Positions 1 through 10,097 are shown, counted from the first letter of the stretch. The stretch is DNA of 64,000 bases from Planctomycetota bacterium (GCA_014238905.1 JABAAE010000006.1:1-64000); one strand, 5' to 3'. A program made the numbers and translations. Notes: generated by a model from the sequence alone, not told the origin.

Positions 1-129
1 CGCCAAATCATCTGCCAATCCGGCAACCGAGCAGGCAAAATTTGCAGGAGCACCCCCAAAACAGACCTTATCTGGGAACCGGTCCCAGAGGATTTCACCA
101 AGCGAAACGATACAGTGCTGTCCGCCCAT
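1..129 (-). CDS. PfkB-family carbohydrate kinase, N-terminal part (cut by window edge)
   Basis: The first 43 codons read on the minus strand start at an ATG (complement of 127-129) and run off the left edge. The translation contains GEILWD near residues 11-16 and GGAPANFA near residues 25-32, the N-terminal substrate-binding signature of ribokinase/fructokinase-type sugar kinases, which phosphorylate sugars with ATP in the cytoplasm. The catalytic GAGD region lies outside the window, so the substrate cannot be named. The gene is divergent from the phosphatase gene at 419, and the roughly 290 bases between them must hold both promoters. No clear Shine-Dalgarno sequence is visible before the ATG. 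Confidence 0.8.
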   Translation of the reverse strand, partial: MGGQHCIVSLGEILWDRFPDKVCFGGAPANFACSVAGLADDLA

Positions 130-418
130 CCAAACCCACTTTTCTGAACAGTTTACGACTAAGGCTAAATCTGGAAAAATAAACCAACGATCATTTAGCC
201 CAAAGGCAATCATTATAAAACAAAAAGAGGGGACTGTACGATCATAGGCGGCTCGTTATCGTGTTGGTCTTTTTTTTGCCTGATGGTACGCGTTGTTGTT
301 TTTTTACCCGGGATACCCGAAAAAAAAAATAGGTCTATGATCGTTGTTTCGATAGTTCATCGTCCCCAAAACCCGAACCGGTCAGTTTCATTTGACAATT
401 CCAAAACAGATATCAGCG

Positions 419-1231
419 ATGAGCGCAGACCTGCAGATGGCTGCAGCCGCCGCGGACGCCGCTGGCAAAATCATCCGCAACGGGTACAGCCAGCTTCACA
501 AGATGGAAGCCAAGGGAGTCGGCGACTTTGTTTCCGATATCGATCGGCAGGCCGATCAGGCAGCGCAACAAATCCTTTCAACTGATCCAAAAAATACTCC
601 CGTGCTCTCAGAAGAAATCTCTCCGATTTTGGGTCCCGGTGAAACGAACTTCTGGATAGTAGATCCCCTCGACGGGACCAGTGCATTTCTCTTTCGTACA
701 GGCAGAACGTATTCATCGGTTTTAGTTGCCAAACGACAAAATAACAAAACCGATCTGGGTGTGATTTTTTTCCCGATGACCGAAGAGTGGTTTTATGCTG
801 AAAGAGGGCAGGGGGCTTTTCGAAATGAAGAGTCGTTGGTGATTCACGAACCAGGGGAGCTAAAGACTGGTTGGGTAGAGTTAAATCAATATGGTGACTC
901 AGCGTTTGAGTCCGATTTTTTTGGCACATTGAGGAATCGACTGAGAACCCAGAATGGTGCCGCACTGGTAACACAGTCAGCCCCTTATTCCGGGGTAGCG
1001 ATGCGCATCGCTGAGTCTAACAACTCGCTGGTGGCAGCCATCCATGACAACAACCCGGAATCTGTAAAGCAGGCCGCTTGGGATATTGCGGCACCTCAAT
1101 GCGTTCTCAGTGAAGCTGGCGGATTATTCATTAACCGCGATGGAAACCCGATCGATCCATTCCAACCGGAGCCATTTATTGTCGCTCGGTCGCAAAAGAT
1201 TGCCGACCAAATCCTCCAGCTCATGCATTAG
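419..1231 (+). CDS. inositol monophosphatase family protein
   Basis: A 270-residue cytoplasmic metal-dependent phosphatase of the IMPase/FBPase/CysQ superfamily. The metal-binding motif DPLDGT appears in WIVDPLDGTSAF, preceded by the acidic SEE segment, and the C-terminal WDIAAPQCVLSEAGG matches the family's second motif. This fold acts on inositol phosphates, 3'-phosphoadenosine phosphates or histidinol phosphate; the sequence alone does not choose between them. I prefer the ATG at 419 because the in-frame TTG at 392 adds only nine residues without any motif. No ribosome-binding site is obvious. The gene stands alone, divergent from the PfkB kinase, and the next gene starts 224 bases downstream. 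Confidence 0.85.
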   Translation: MSADLQMAAAAADAAGKIIRNGYSQLHKMEAKGVGDFVSDIDRQADQAAQQILSTDPKNTPVLSEEISPILGPGETNFWIVDPLDGTSAFLFRTGRTYSSVLVAKRQNNKTDLGVIFFPMTEEWFYAERGQGAFRNEESLVIHEPGELKTGWVELNQYGDSAFESDFFGTLRNRLRTQNGAALVTQSAPYSGVAMRIAESNNSLVAAIHDNNPESVKQAAWDIAAPQCVLSEAGGLFINRDGNPIDPFQPEPFIVARSQKIADQILQLMH

Positions 1232-1455
1232 ATTTTCCATTAACGGGCTGGGGTTTGGACGCCACAATTTCCAAATACACCGGATCGGATAAGATCCCAT
1301 TTCCAGGTACCGATTCGGGCCAGTCCAAGCCAAATCAAAAAAACAACCGTTCCGATCGGATTTTTGAAACAAGTCAACGTTCGATTGGGTTTACTTTCGA
1401 ACAATCATTACAATTTAGTTTAGAGTTTTTTTGTTTTAAACAAAGCGATCATCGG

Positions 1456-3513
1456 ATGCCCCAAACCATGGTGACAAGACAACAGATTTCTTTTATCGCC
1501 GGCGTTTTCTTGCTATGCAGTTGTTCTTGCCAATTGCAATCCCAAGATGATGTACGTCAGGTGCGGGTTGCCCCAAAACCAATAAAACCTTCGTCCGTCA
1601 ACGTGGGTCAGCGATTTCCATCAATCCAGGCGAAGGCCTTAGACGAGCGTGAATTCAAAATGCAAGATGGGCGCCGTTATAGAGCGACAGTCGTCGCCCT
1701 GACCAGTACCAGTTGCCCAATTTGCCGAAAATACACGCCAAGTCTAGCTGCCATCGAAAAAGCCTATTCTGCAAGGAACATTCGGTTTGCATTTCTAAAT
1801 CCACTTCCATCGGACAAAGCTTCCGACATCCGTTCGGCTATCAGTCAACATGGTCTGATGGGCCCGTATATCCACGATAAAACCGATCAATTCACGAAAG
1901 CTTTTCAAGTTCGGACAACCGCCGAGGTCTTCGTTTTTGACAAGGCCCAAACACTTGTTTACCGGGGAGCCGTCGACGACCAATATGGGATCGGCTATTC
2001 GTTAGACCAGCCCAAAAAGAACTTTCTTCGAGACGCCTTGGACGCGATTCTCAATGGGCAGGACATCAGTATCGCGGCCACGTCAGCCCCGGGATGCGAT
2101 TTGTGGCAAGAAGAAAAAAAAGCGGCCCCCTTTTCTGACGAAGTCAACTACCACAGCCGTATTTCAAGGATCATTCAAAACAACTGTCAGGATTGCCATC
2201 GGGAAAAAGGCCTGGCACCTTTTGGTCTGGAATCTCACGATGAAATTATTTCACATGCTGGCATGATCAAAACCGTGATTAATAACGGCTCCATGCCCCC
2301 ATGGTTTGCCAAAGAAGAAACCCAAACCAGATGGTCCAACGATCGTAGGCTTTCGGCCGCGGACAAACGAGACCTTGTGAAATGGTTGGAATCAGATCGG
2401 AAGTTGGGGAATCCAAAGGACGGTCCAGTTGCCAAAGAGTACCCAAGTCAATGGAACATCGGGAGTCCGGACGAGACATTTCAGATTCCACGCCCCATTT
2501 CGGTCAAGGCGACCGGCACCATGCGTTACCAGCATGCGATTGTCCACCTCCGAAACCCAACGGAAAAATGGATTCAAGCCGTCGAGATTCGACCAACCGA
2601 CCCAACTGTCGTACACCATGTGCTGGTCTTCTTAAGCAATGAAAATAGTCGCCAGCGAATTGACGAATCAGCCGGATTTCTTGCCGCCTATGTTCCGGGT
2701 AACAGTTTTCAAAAATATCCAACAGGATTTGCCAAACGTTTGCCTGCCAATTCCCGACTAGTATTTCAGATTCACTACACTCCAGCAGGAAAGAAAACCA
2801 GTGATCAAACCGTCATTGGTTTTAAGTATGCCAAGGCTCCGCCCAAACACCTTATCAAGACCAGGGGCATTGCCAATCCACGAATCCAAATCCCTCCCGG
2901 GGCTGGAAATCATGCTGAAACAGCCACCCTGCGAGTCTCCACCGACGCGACAATCTTGGCTTTTATGCCTCACATGCATTTGCGGGGAAAGGCATTTCGA
3001 TACGACCTGGTTTCAACACACCAAAAACAGACCCTCCTTGAAGTACCCAGTTACGATTTTAACTGGCAGCTTGAGTATCGTTTGATCGAGCCGATTTCTG
3101 TATCCAAAGGTGACGTCATCAAGGTTACCGGTTGGTTTGACAACAGCACCCACAACCCCGCCAATCCGGATCCTGATCAAACCGTCCGCTGGGGCCCACA
3201 AACCGATGACGAGATGATGTTGGGCTATGTTGAATACTATCTTCCCGGTCAAGATGCCGCGGAGTTCAAAACCAAAAACGGATCTAAAGACAAAAATCCG
3301 GGGCTTCAACGGCAGGCCGAGGCAAGACAATCATCAGCCCGCCGGAGATCAAACCTGTCAGAAATGACGAGGTCTGCGTTTCAAAAATTAGACAAAGACC
3401 AGGATGGGAAATTAACTCGTCAAGAAGTGGGGCTGTCATCAACGTTTGAATCCCTGGATCGAAATGGAGACAACTTTTTGACGGTCCGGGAATTGTCCGG
3501 TTTTCAGCAGTAG
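1456..3513 (+). CDS. multidomain redoxin / cytochrome c / copper monooxygenase-like / EF-hand protein
   Basis: A 685-residue exported protein. Residues 1-30 form a signal peptide with several cysteines, so a lipoprotein is possible. A thioredoxin-like redoxin domain follows with CPIC at 87-90. Next is a c-type haem motif CQDCH at 244-248 with a possible Met ligand at 280. The C-terminal half resembles the PHM-type copper ascorbate-dependent monooxygenase fold: HH at 387-388, H440, HMH at 506-508 and M587/588 match in order the expected three CuH ligands and three CuM ligands. Two EF-hand-like loops lie at 646-657 and 668-679. The reading frame is open from 1255, but the ATG at 1456 directly precedes the signal peptide. 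The likely role is periplasmic redox chemistry; the substrate is unknown. Confidence 0.8.
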   Translation: MPQTMVTRQQISFIAGVFLLCSCSCQLQSQDDVRQVRVAPKPIKPSSVNVGQRFPSIQAKALDEREFKMQDGRRYRATVVALTSTSCPICRKYTPSLAAIEKAYSARNIRFAFLNPLPSDKASDIRSAISQHGLMGPYIHDKTDQFTKAFQVRTTAEVFVFDKAQTLVYRGAVDDQYGIGYSLDQPKKNFLRDALDAILNGQDISIAATSAPGCDLWQEEKKAAPFSDEVNYHSRISRIIQNNCQDCHREKGLAPFGLESHDEIISHAGMIKTVINNGSMPPWFAKEETQTRWSNDRRLSAADKRDLVKWLESDRKLGNPKDGPVAKEYPSQWNIGSPDETFQIPRPISVKATGTMRYQHAIVHLRNPTEKWIQAVEIRPTDPTVVHHVLVFLSNENSRQRIDESAGFLAAYVPGNSFQKYPTGFAKRLPANSRLVFQIHYTPAGKKTSDQTVIGFKYAKAPPKHLIKTRGIANPRIQIPPGAGNHAETATLRVSTDATILAFMPHMHLRGKAFRYDLVSTHQKQTLLEVPSYDFNWQLEYRLIEPISVSKGDVIKVTGWFDNSTHNPANPDPDQTVRWGPQTDDEMMLGYVEYYLPGQDAAEFKTKNGSKDKNPGLQRQAEARQSSARRRSNLSEMTRSAFQKLDKDQDGKLTRQEVGLSSTFESLDRNGDNFLTVRELSGFQQ

Positions 3514-4067
3514 GACTGTCCGAAAGGCCATGTAGTTGTCGCCGTTGGAAAATTGACTTCTTGGCCTCGCGCCTGACTAAAAATATCGACCTCTGGAGAC
3601 AACCGACCAATTTGCATCACCTTCGGGCAACGATGCACCTCATGGATTAGGCTAGGTTTCGCACCTCTAAACGGCATCCATTTCCGGCCAAAATCGTGTT
3701 GAGGAGTTCAATCACCTTTAAAATACAGTCGTTTGAAGTAGTATGAATTGATAACAGACTCGCAATTCCTCCCCCGGACATCATCTCCAACATCCTGAAT
3801 TTCTACTTGGGAAAAATTTTCAAGAACAAGTTTCCCAACACATGCCAACTTCTTTACCAGCGAATACCGTCCAGATTGAATGCGGTGTTTTCCAGCCGAT
3901 GATGAGCCAAAGGCACTTTTTGGTGCTACAAATCTGCGAACACCTATTCCAGTTTTCCGCCGCGATGTTTCAAATGGCTCGATTTCATTGTCGTTGACGG
4001 CAATTGGAAAAAAAGGAAAATTGTTCACTACCGCTAATCAATTGCTCAATTTAAACACCCGTTATCC
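3514..4067 (+). other. intergenic stretch without a supported gene
   Basis: The 554 bases between the redoxin fusion and the efflux operon contain only short open frames with low-complexity or unlikely translations on both strands. I see no RNA gene, strong hairpin or recognisable promoter. The promoter of the efflux operon presumably lies near its right end. Confidence 0.4.
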
Positions 4068-5534
4068 ATGACCATCTCTACATCAAGCGAACCTAATGAG
4101 CCTCCCCCCTCAATCAAGTTTCAGGCCATCGTTTCAAGTTGCATCATTTTTGGAACCATCGGAATCGTCGTTTTTCTGAATTCCCTCAAAAAGGGACCTT
4201 CCATGATCGGCGAAAACACCAATGGTACCGAGGGCACTTTGGTTGAGATCATCAGGGTGAAACCCTTCGATCAGGATATCAAAATCAATATCAGTGGCTT
4301 CGTCATTCCTTTCCGTGAGATAACCATAGCCGCCGAAGTAACCGGTCCAATTTCCGAGAAATCCCAAAACTGTCGAGCAGGGCAGTTCGTCAAGTCCACC
4401 GAGAACGAATACCTTCTCAAAATAGATTCTCAACGTTATCAATTGGCAAAGGACAGAGTTCTAGCTGAAATCAACGAAGCCAACGCCCGCCTAAAAAAGG
4501 CGGAAGATGAACTAACAGGCGAGTCAAAAATTCTCGAATTGACGATTGATGACCAGCAATCTCAGGAACAAGAATGGAAGCGGCGAAAACTGCTATTTGA
4601 AAGCGCTGCGATTTCAGAAACGGAGTGGGTAGTTGCACAGAAAAACTTTAATGCGGCAAAAAAAGCCCTCGCTTCTCAACAGAATCGTATCAACTCGCTC
4701 AAGAATGAAATGACGGCATTGAACAGTCTCGTCATTTTGAAACAGAATCAGCTGGAGGTTGCCGAAATAGATCTTGATAATGCCACAGTCAGAGCACCTG
4801 GCACCGGCGTGATCGTTTCCACCAAGGTAGAGAAAAACGATTTCGTTCAACCCGGTTCTCCTTTATTCGTTTTTGAGGATACCTCAGAAGCCGAAGTAAG
4901 ATGTGATTTGCGTGCCGATCAGCTTCAATCGGTTTTGGATACTCAAACCGCTGCCGAGGCGGGTTTACAATTCGAATTGCCAAAATTGCCAGCAACCATT
5001 CGTTACCAGCGGAACGATATTGTGTACGAATGGGAAGGCATTCTGGATCGTTACGATGGCCTTGGTCTTGACGAACGAACTCGAACAGCACCCTGTCTCG
5101 TTCGGGTCAAAAAGACTCTGTCCAAGTCTGGCAACCTGACTCTGGTTCGGGGAATGTTTGTAACTGTTGAACTGAATCTCGGCAAAAAGAATGGGTTGCT
5201 TGACATCCCAGCCAAAGGCCTTCGAGCCGATAAAACGGTTTGGCGGATGCAAGATAACCGCTTACGGATCGTTCCGGTAAAAGTATTCTCTTTCTATTCC
5301 ATGGGACGCGATGGCCAAAGGGCGGTGATCCACCATCGTCCTGATAATTTCACGGTTGGACACCAATTGATTACTTCACCAATCCCACTTCCTTCTGACA
5401 ATATGAAACTGCGAATAGCGAATCCCAAAGAACTCGAATCTGAAATACAGGACATTTCCAAAAGCAATTCAGATACGGCTGTGGATGGTTTCCAACCGGC
5501 GAAACCAAGTGGTCCCAACGGGAGCAAGTCCTAA
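4068..5534 (+). CDS. RND efflux system periplasmic adaptor (HlyD/AcrA-like)
   Basis: A 488-residue membrane fusion protein that would link an inner-membrane RND pump to an outer-membrane channel. A single transmembrane helix lies near residues 18-39. A lipoyl/barrel half follows (VIPFREITIAAEVTGPI), then a long coiled-coil hairpin rich in E, K, Q and L (about residues 125-230), then the second lipoyl half (ATVRAPGTGVIVSTKVEKND) and a beta-barrel domain. The stop codon overlaps the start of the next gene by one base (TAATG), so the two are translationally coupled. No outer-membrane TolC-like gene is present nearby. The substrate cannot be deduced. Confidence 0.88.
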   Translation: MTISTSSEPNEPPPSIKFQAIVSSCIIFGTIGIVVFLNSLKKGPSMIGENTNGTEGTLVEIIRVKPFDQDIKINISGFVIPFREITIAAEVTGPISEKSQNCRAGQFVKSTENEYLLKIDSQRYQLAKDRVLAEINEANARLKKAEDELTGESKILELTIDDQQSQEQEWKRRKLLFESAAISETEWVVAQKNFNAAKKALASQQNRINSLKNEMTALNSLVILKQNQLEVAEIDLDNATVRAPGTGVIVSTKVEKNDFVQPGSPLFVFEDTSEAEVRCDLRADQLQSVLDTQTAAEAGLQFELPKLPATIRYQRNDIVYEWEGILDRYDGLGLDERTRTAPCLVRVKKTLSKSGNLTLVRGMFVTVELNLGKKNGLLDIPAKGLRADKTVWRMQDNRLRIVPVKVFSFYSMGRDGQRAVIHHRPDNFTVGHQLITSPIPLPSDNMKLRIANPKELESEIQDISKSNSDTAVDGFQPAKPSGPNGSKS

Positions 5535-8500
5535 TGAAAAAGCTGATTCAATGGTCAATCAAAAACTCTCCGGCAATGAATACGCTGATGATTGCTTCGT
5601 TAATCGTTGGCCTGGTTTGTTTGTTGGTCATGAGAAGGGAGATTTTTCCCGAATTTGAACTTGAGATTGTCTTGGTCACCGTGCCCTACCCAGGTGCCAG
5701 CCCTGAAGAAATTGAAGAGGGTATTTGTCAGAAGATCGAGGAAAAACTATCCAACATCAAAGGACTCAAAAAGATGACGGCTGTTGCCAGGGAAGGATCT
5801 GGATTCCTGATCATGGAGCTCAACAGCAGCGTTAAGGATGTTCAAAAAGTTCTCAACGAAGTCAAATCAGAAATAGCGCAGATACCAAGTTTTCCAGTAT
5901 TGGCAGAAAAACCGGATGTACAGCAAATTACTTTCCGTGTACCAGCGATCAAGATTGCAGTGACTGGGCCTCCGATCGGCGACCGAACCCCCTTGGCAGC
6001 AGAAAAAGAACTCCGAGCGGTTACGGAGCAAATCAGAATGGAGCTGCTGCAATTGCCCCCGCCAGAAACCAGTTCGGTAGGTTCAATACTGCGATTCTTT
6101 TCATCCTCAGCCGGCAAGCGAACGTCGATTTCAAGCGTCAGCATCACTGCCGCCAGAGATTTCCAAATCGATGTTGAAGTTGATGAAAACAGGTTGAGGG
6201 AATTCGGACTGACCTTACAACAGGTCGCTGCGGCAATCGGCAGTGAGGACCTTGAATTGCCAGGCGGAAAAATCATAACGGCCGGACAGGAAATCCTCAT
6301 TCGAGGAAAAAGCAAAAGCTCAATTGGTAGCGAAATCGAGCAGATCAAACTGATACCTCAACCCGGCGGTGATGCGTTAACGGTTGGGCATGTAGCCAAG
6401 GTCATTGATGGTTTCTCGGATAAAGTTTCCATTCACGAAGTGAATGGCGATCCTGCGCTTGTTATCAATGTCGAAAGAACCTCCGACGAAGACTTAATCG
6501 TTGTCACAGATACCGTAAAGCAGTATCTCAAAACCAAACGTAATGAAATGCCAGCCGGATACCATCTTCATGCCTTTGGGGATACATCAGTTGACGTCAC
6601 CGATCGCTTAAATCTATTGACCCGAAACGGTTCTCAGGGACTCATTCTTGTTTTTCTGGTTCTGGCCATTTTCCTGGAACTCAAGCTTGCTTTTTGGGTT
6701 GCTCTTGGGATTCCTGTTTCCATTTTGGGATCCGGTTATATTCTTCTGGGAACAGGCCAGACTTTGAATATGCTTAGCATGTTTGCCTTTTTAATGGCTT
6801 TGGGAATTGTTGTCGATGACGCAATCGTCATCGGAGAAAACATCTACGAGCATCGCCAGCGGGGATCCAGCTTTTTTAAGGCAGCGGTGGAAGGAACGGT
6901 GGAAGTCCTTCCATCGGTTTGTGCCTCTGTCGCAACGACAATCATTGCATTCCTGCCGTTAATGTATGTCTCCGGTGTAATGGGAAAATTCATCTCGGTG
7001 ATGCCGGTAGCCGTCATTGCGATGCTGATCATTTCATTGGTGGAAAGCACTTTTATACTCCCTTGCCACCTAGCGCATGAGAACAACCTGTTCATGCGAA
7101 CTCTTGGTTTCTTGCTTTCGCCTTTTCACTTCGTATTGGTTGGTTTTCAATGGGTTAATCGAAAAGCTTCAGCAGGCATGAACGGGTTTATAGAGAACGT
7201 TTACATGCCGCTACTTCGTTGGAGCTTAAACCATCGACTGATTATCGTGGTCAGTGCGTTTTGCATGCTGATCTTTGCTGGTGGATTCGTCATGTCGGGC
7301 CTAACTCCGTTTGTGGGATTCCCCAGACTGGACAGTCGTTCCATCAGCGGTGTCGTGGTATTTCCTGATGGAAGCCCGACTGGATTCACCGAGAATGCGA
7401 CAAAGAGGATGCTCAAAGCTATTTCCAAAGTCGAAGAAGACTACCGAAGCGAAAAAAATCTTGACCCAAGTACTCCTCATCCTTTGATTCGAACCCATTA
7501 CCTCAGCATCGGTCAGGTTTCTTCAGGTGGGGCACTGGGTAGAACAGGGGTCACATCGGGGGGGCATGTTGGTGTTGTAGAAATCGAATTGGTTCCTGTC
7601 TCTGAACGGGAATGGACAAGTCAAGAAATCATTGATCGTTGGCGTACGGCAACTGGAGAAATCCCGGGAATCGAAATTTGCAAATTCTCAGCGCAAGAAA
7701 TGGGACCCGGCGGGAAAGCCATTGAATTTCAATTGCAGGCGCCCAAGTCGAGGATTGACGAATTGGAACGAGCCATCGACGCATGTAAAAACAAATTAAC
7801 TGAATATGAAGGGGTCATTGATATCGAAGATGACTCTCGACCCGGAAAGTCTGAACTGAAAATCAGGGGAAAGGATTCGAGCAAAGGACTGGGTGTCTCA
7901 TTGGACACTATTGCACGGGTGGTCCGGTCATCGTATTACGGTCAGGAGGCAAAGCGAATCCAACGTGGACGACACGAAGTCAAGGTCATGGTTCGCTATC
8001 CGCAAGAAAAACGACGCTCCATGAAGGACTTTGAAAACATCCTGATCAACGATACTCCCGTTACCGAACTGGCAGAATTTGATTACTCACAGGGCTATTC
8101 TGAAATCAATCGGGTTAATCAACAACGATCAGTTACCATTTCAGCAGATGTTGCACAAGGCACTTATTCCGATCAAGTCGTAACGGATTTCAAGTCGACA
8201 TTTGCCAACAATTTTGAAACACAATATCCAGGTGTAACGATACGCTGGGAGGGACAACAGCAACAAAACACAGAGTCATTTTCCAGTCTTTTTGCCGGTG
8301 TTCTAATTGCGATTTTGGCGATGTTCGTGCTTCTTACCATCGAATTCCGTACCTACATGCAACCGTTGATCATTCTATCAATTCTTCCATTTGGATTAAT
8401 TGGCGCCATTCTGGGTCATTTCTGCATGTACCTTGACTTAACGCTTTTCAGTTTCTTCGGAATGGTCGCTCTTACAGGCGTGATTGTGAATGACTCGATT

Positions 8501-8824
8501 GTGCTGGTCGACTTTATCAACACTCGTTTTCGGTCTGGTATGCCATTGAAAGAAGCCTTGGTAGAAGCGGGCCGTCGACGATTCAGACCGGTCATCCTGA
8601 CTTCCATGACGACCATCGCAGGGCTGTTTCCAATCCTGATGGAAAACTCATTCCAAGCACAGGTCTTGATACCGATGGCTACGAGCCTCTGTTTCGGTTT
8701 GATGGGAGCAACCGGTTTGATATTGATACTGGTGCCTGTTTTTTACGACATCTATCAGTCCATTGTCGGTAAAACTGGTGGTAGCGCAATCGAAGATGCC
8801 CCCGATCCGACACCACAAGTGTGA
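5534..8824 (+). CDS. RND efflux transporter permease (AcrB/MexB-like)
   Basis: A 1096-residue inner-membrane proton-driven pump. Transmembrane segment 1 is near the N-terminus, followed by the porter-domain start (PGASPEEIEEGICQKIEEKL). The transmembrane-4 motif GIVVDDAIVIGENIYEH keeps the two adjacent Asp residues of the AcrB proton relay. The second half shows the duplicated layout with GVIVNDSIVLVDFIN. Length and two-fold symmetry fit a complete HAE-type transporter. It starts within the stop codon of the adaptor gene and is the last gene of that operon. Drug, bile-like compound or lipid export are all possible; no substrate is visible. Confidence 0.9.
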   Translation: MKKLIQWSIKNSPAMNTLMIASLIVGLVCLLVMRREIFPEFELEIVLVTVPYPGASPEEIEEGICQKIEEKLSNIKGLKKMTAVAREGSGFLIMELNSSVKDVQKVLNEVKSEIAQIPSFPVLAEKPDVQQITFRVPAIKIAVTGPPIGDRTPLAAEKELRAVTEQIRMELLQLPPPETSSVGSILRFFSSSAGKRTSISSVSITAARDFQIDVEVDENRLREFGLTLQQVAAAIGSEDLELPGGKIITAGQEILIRGKSKSSIGSEIEQIKLIPQPGGDALTVGHVAKVIDGFSDKVSIHEVNGDPALVINVERTSDEDLIVVTDTVKQYLKTKRNEMPAGYHLHAFGDTSVDVTDRLNLLTRNGSQGLILVFLVLAIFLELKLAFWVALGIPVSILGSGYILLGTGQTLNMLSMFAFLMALGIVVDDAIVIGENIYEHRQRGSSFFKAAVEGTVEVLPSVCASVATTIIAFLPLMYVSGVMGKFISVMPVAVIAMLIISLVESTFILPCHLAHENNLFMRTLGFLLSPFHFVLVGFQWVNRKASAGMNGFIENVYMPLLRWSLNHRLIIVVSAFCMLIFAGGFVMSGLTPFVGFPRLDSRSISGVVVFPDGSPTGFTENATKRMLKAISKVEEDYRSEKNLDPSTPHPLIRTHYLSIGQVSSGGALGRTGVTSGGHVGVVEIELVPVSEREWTSQEIIDRWRTATGEIPGIEICKFSAQEMGPGGKAIEFQLQAPKSRIDELERAIDACKNKLTEYEGVIDIEDDSRPGKSELKIRGKDSSKGLGVSLDTIARVVRSSYYGQEAKRIQRGRHEVKVMVRYPQEKRRSMKDFENILINDTPVTELAEFDYSQGYSEINRVNQQRSVTISADVAQGTYSDQVVTDFKSTFANNFETQYPGVTIRWEGQQQQNTESFSSLFAGVLIAILAMFVLLTIEFRTYMQPLIILSILPFGLIGAILGHFCMYLDLTLFSFFGMVALTGVIVNDSIVLVDFINTRFRSGMPLKEALVEAGRRRFRPVILTSMTTIAGLFPILMENSFQAQVLIPMATSLCFGLMGATGLILILVPVFYDIYQSIVGKTGGSAIEDAPDPTPQV

Positions 8825-9030
8825 ACGAGAACACTCTTGATGACTACAAACAACGATTGGACGTCTCCCTTTCCATCCCATGCTAAATTCACAGAATAGG
8901 CCCAGCCGGATTGGAATTTCAGCAATCGAAACAACCATTTGGATTTTATCGCAATTCCATCGGCCTCCTGTTTGTTAGAAAAGCAGTTCGGTCGACAGCT
9001 GCAACCAACCTCATTATCAGTAACGTCTTC

Positions 9031-9789
9031 ATGTCACTATCACGCAAAAAGCTATTAGTCAGTGTCCGAAATCCGAATGAAGCAAAAACAGCGATAACTG
9101 CCGGCGTCGACATTCTTGACATCAAGGAACCCGCAAATGGAGCGTTGGGTCGAGCGGACTGGGAAACACTTCGGGCAATTCTGTCAGATGTTCCGGACCA
9201 CCAGCAGGTCAGTGCTGCAATGGGTGAACTCCACGATTTAACTGACTGGCTTAACGACCACTGGCAGCCGCCAGTCCAACTGGGCCGATTGGACTACACC
9301 AAATGTGGATTGGCGGGAATGGCCCGACAGCCATGGCGGGAAAGATCCGCAATCGTTTGGAATAGATTTCGCCAATTTTCCAGACCGGTAGCGGTTGCTT
9401 ACGCCGATTCTCAAAATGCAGATTCACCACCATCGATTGAAGTACTCAAGCATGCCGTGCATCATCACGTCGACACGTTTTTGATCGACACATTCGAAAA
9501 AAAAGGCCGGGACGTTTTCGATTATCTAAAAAGAGACGAATTGCCAACATTGATTAACATCGCTCGAAGGAATCAAATTCAATTCGTGCTGGCCGGCTCA
9601 ATCAGTTTTAAAAATCTGGATTTGGCGACGAAACTGGATATCGATTTCATTGGAGTCAGAGGGTTGGTTTGCCAGAGATCAAGGCGATCCGAAATCGTGC
9701 TTGATCGAGTATTGAAACTTAAAACAGTATTGCAAGAAATGCTGCCGCACCCGGCAAACCCTGAGTCAAAGTGCAGTTTGAATTCCTGA
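9031..9789 (+). CDS. mfnB: (5-formylfuran-3-yl)methyl phosphate synthase-like protein (MfnB/DUF556)
   Basis: A 252-residue TIM-barrel enzyme. The N-terminal LLVSVRNPNEAKTAITAG and DILDIKEPANGALG, the central VAVAYAD, LIDTFEKKGRDVFDYL, VLAGSISF and FIGVRG match the DUF556/MfnB pattern. In archaea MfnB condenses two glyceraldehyde-3-phosphate molecules to the furan precursor of methanofuran. Planctomycetes are known to carry archaeal-type C1-transfer cofactor genes, which gives this enzyme a plausible role in formaldehyde oxidation. I chose the ATG at 9031, since the open frame upstream from 8911 has no homology-like content. No other C1 gene is visible near it. Confidence 0.78.
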   Translation: MSLSRKKLLVSVRNPNEAKTAITAGVDILDIKEPANGALGRADWETLRAILSDVPDHQQVSAAMGELHDLTDWLNDHWQPPVQLGRLDYTKCGLAGMARQPWRERSAIVWNRFRQFSRPVAVAYADSQNADSPPSIEVLKHAVHHHVDTFLIDTFEKKGRDVFDYLKRDELPTLINIARRNQIQFVLAGSISFKNLDLATKLDIDFIGVRGLVCQRSRRSEIVLDRVLKLKTVLQEMLPHPANPESKCSLNS

Positions 9790-9895
9790 GTGGAATCGTC
9801 TTTTAGGAGCAAACCCAGCCGTTGTCAACAACCCATTTTTATGAAAAAAAATAAACTGAAAATTCGACGCCGAGTTTGTTGACAACGATTTTGAT

Positions 9896-9910
9896 ATCCG
9901 ACAGATTGTT
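9896..9910 (+). repeat. 15-bp repeated word, copy 1
   Basis: The 15-base word ATCCGACAGATTGTT occurs here and again at 13492-13506, in both cases in an intergenic region upstream of a gene on the plus strand. Flanking sequences differ. The surrounding 308-base gap (9790-10097) otherwise shows only the short tandem repeat listed separately. Confidence 0.45.
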
Positions 9911-10052
9911 ATAGATCAACTTGGATTTTCATAATGCCTGTTGTTTGTTTTGACGATCATTGCGACGCTTGAAAATTGGGTGGAAACACGATTTGATAGC
10001 TTGATCTGTCCAGCCAATCGGCAATGCCATTCCAAAACAACCAGACTCTAAC

Positions 10053-10080
10053 GCGTCAGAACAAGCGCGTCAGAACAAGC
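10053..10080 (+). repeat. 14-bp perfect tandem duplication
   Basis: The 14-base unit GCGTCAGAACAAGC is present twice head to tail (10053-10066 and 10067-10080), ending 17 bases before the start codon of the small gene at 10098. It lies just ahead of the Shine-Dalgarno sequence and would be part of the 5' leader. It could be replication slippage or a regulatory duplication. Confidence 0.85.
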
Positions 10081-10097
10081 TTCGTATTTAAGGAGAA

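Noticed and set aside
3708-4028. 106-codon minus-strand frame between the redoxin fusion and the efflux operon
   Set aside because: No start signal, no motif, and an equally long unrelated frame exists on the other strand.
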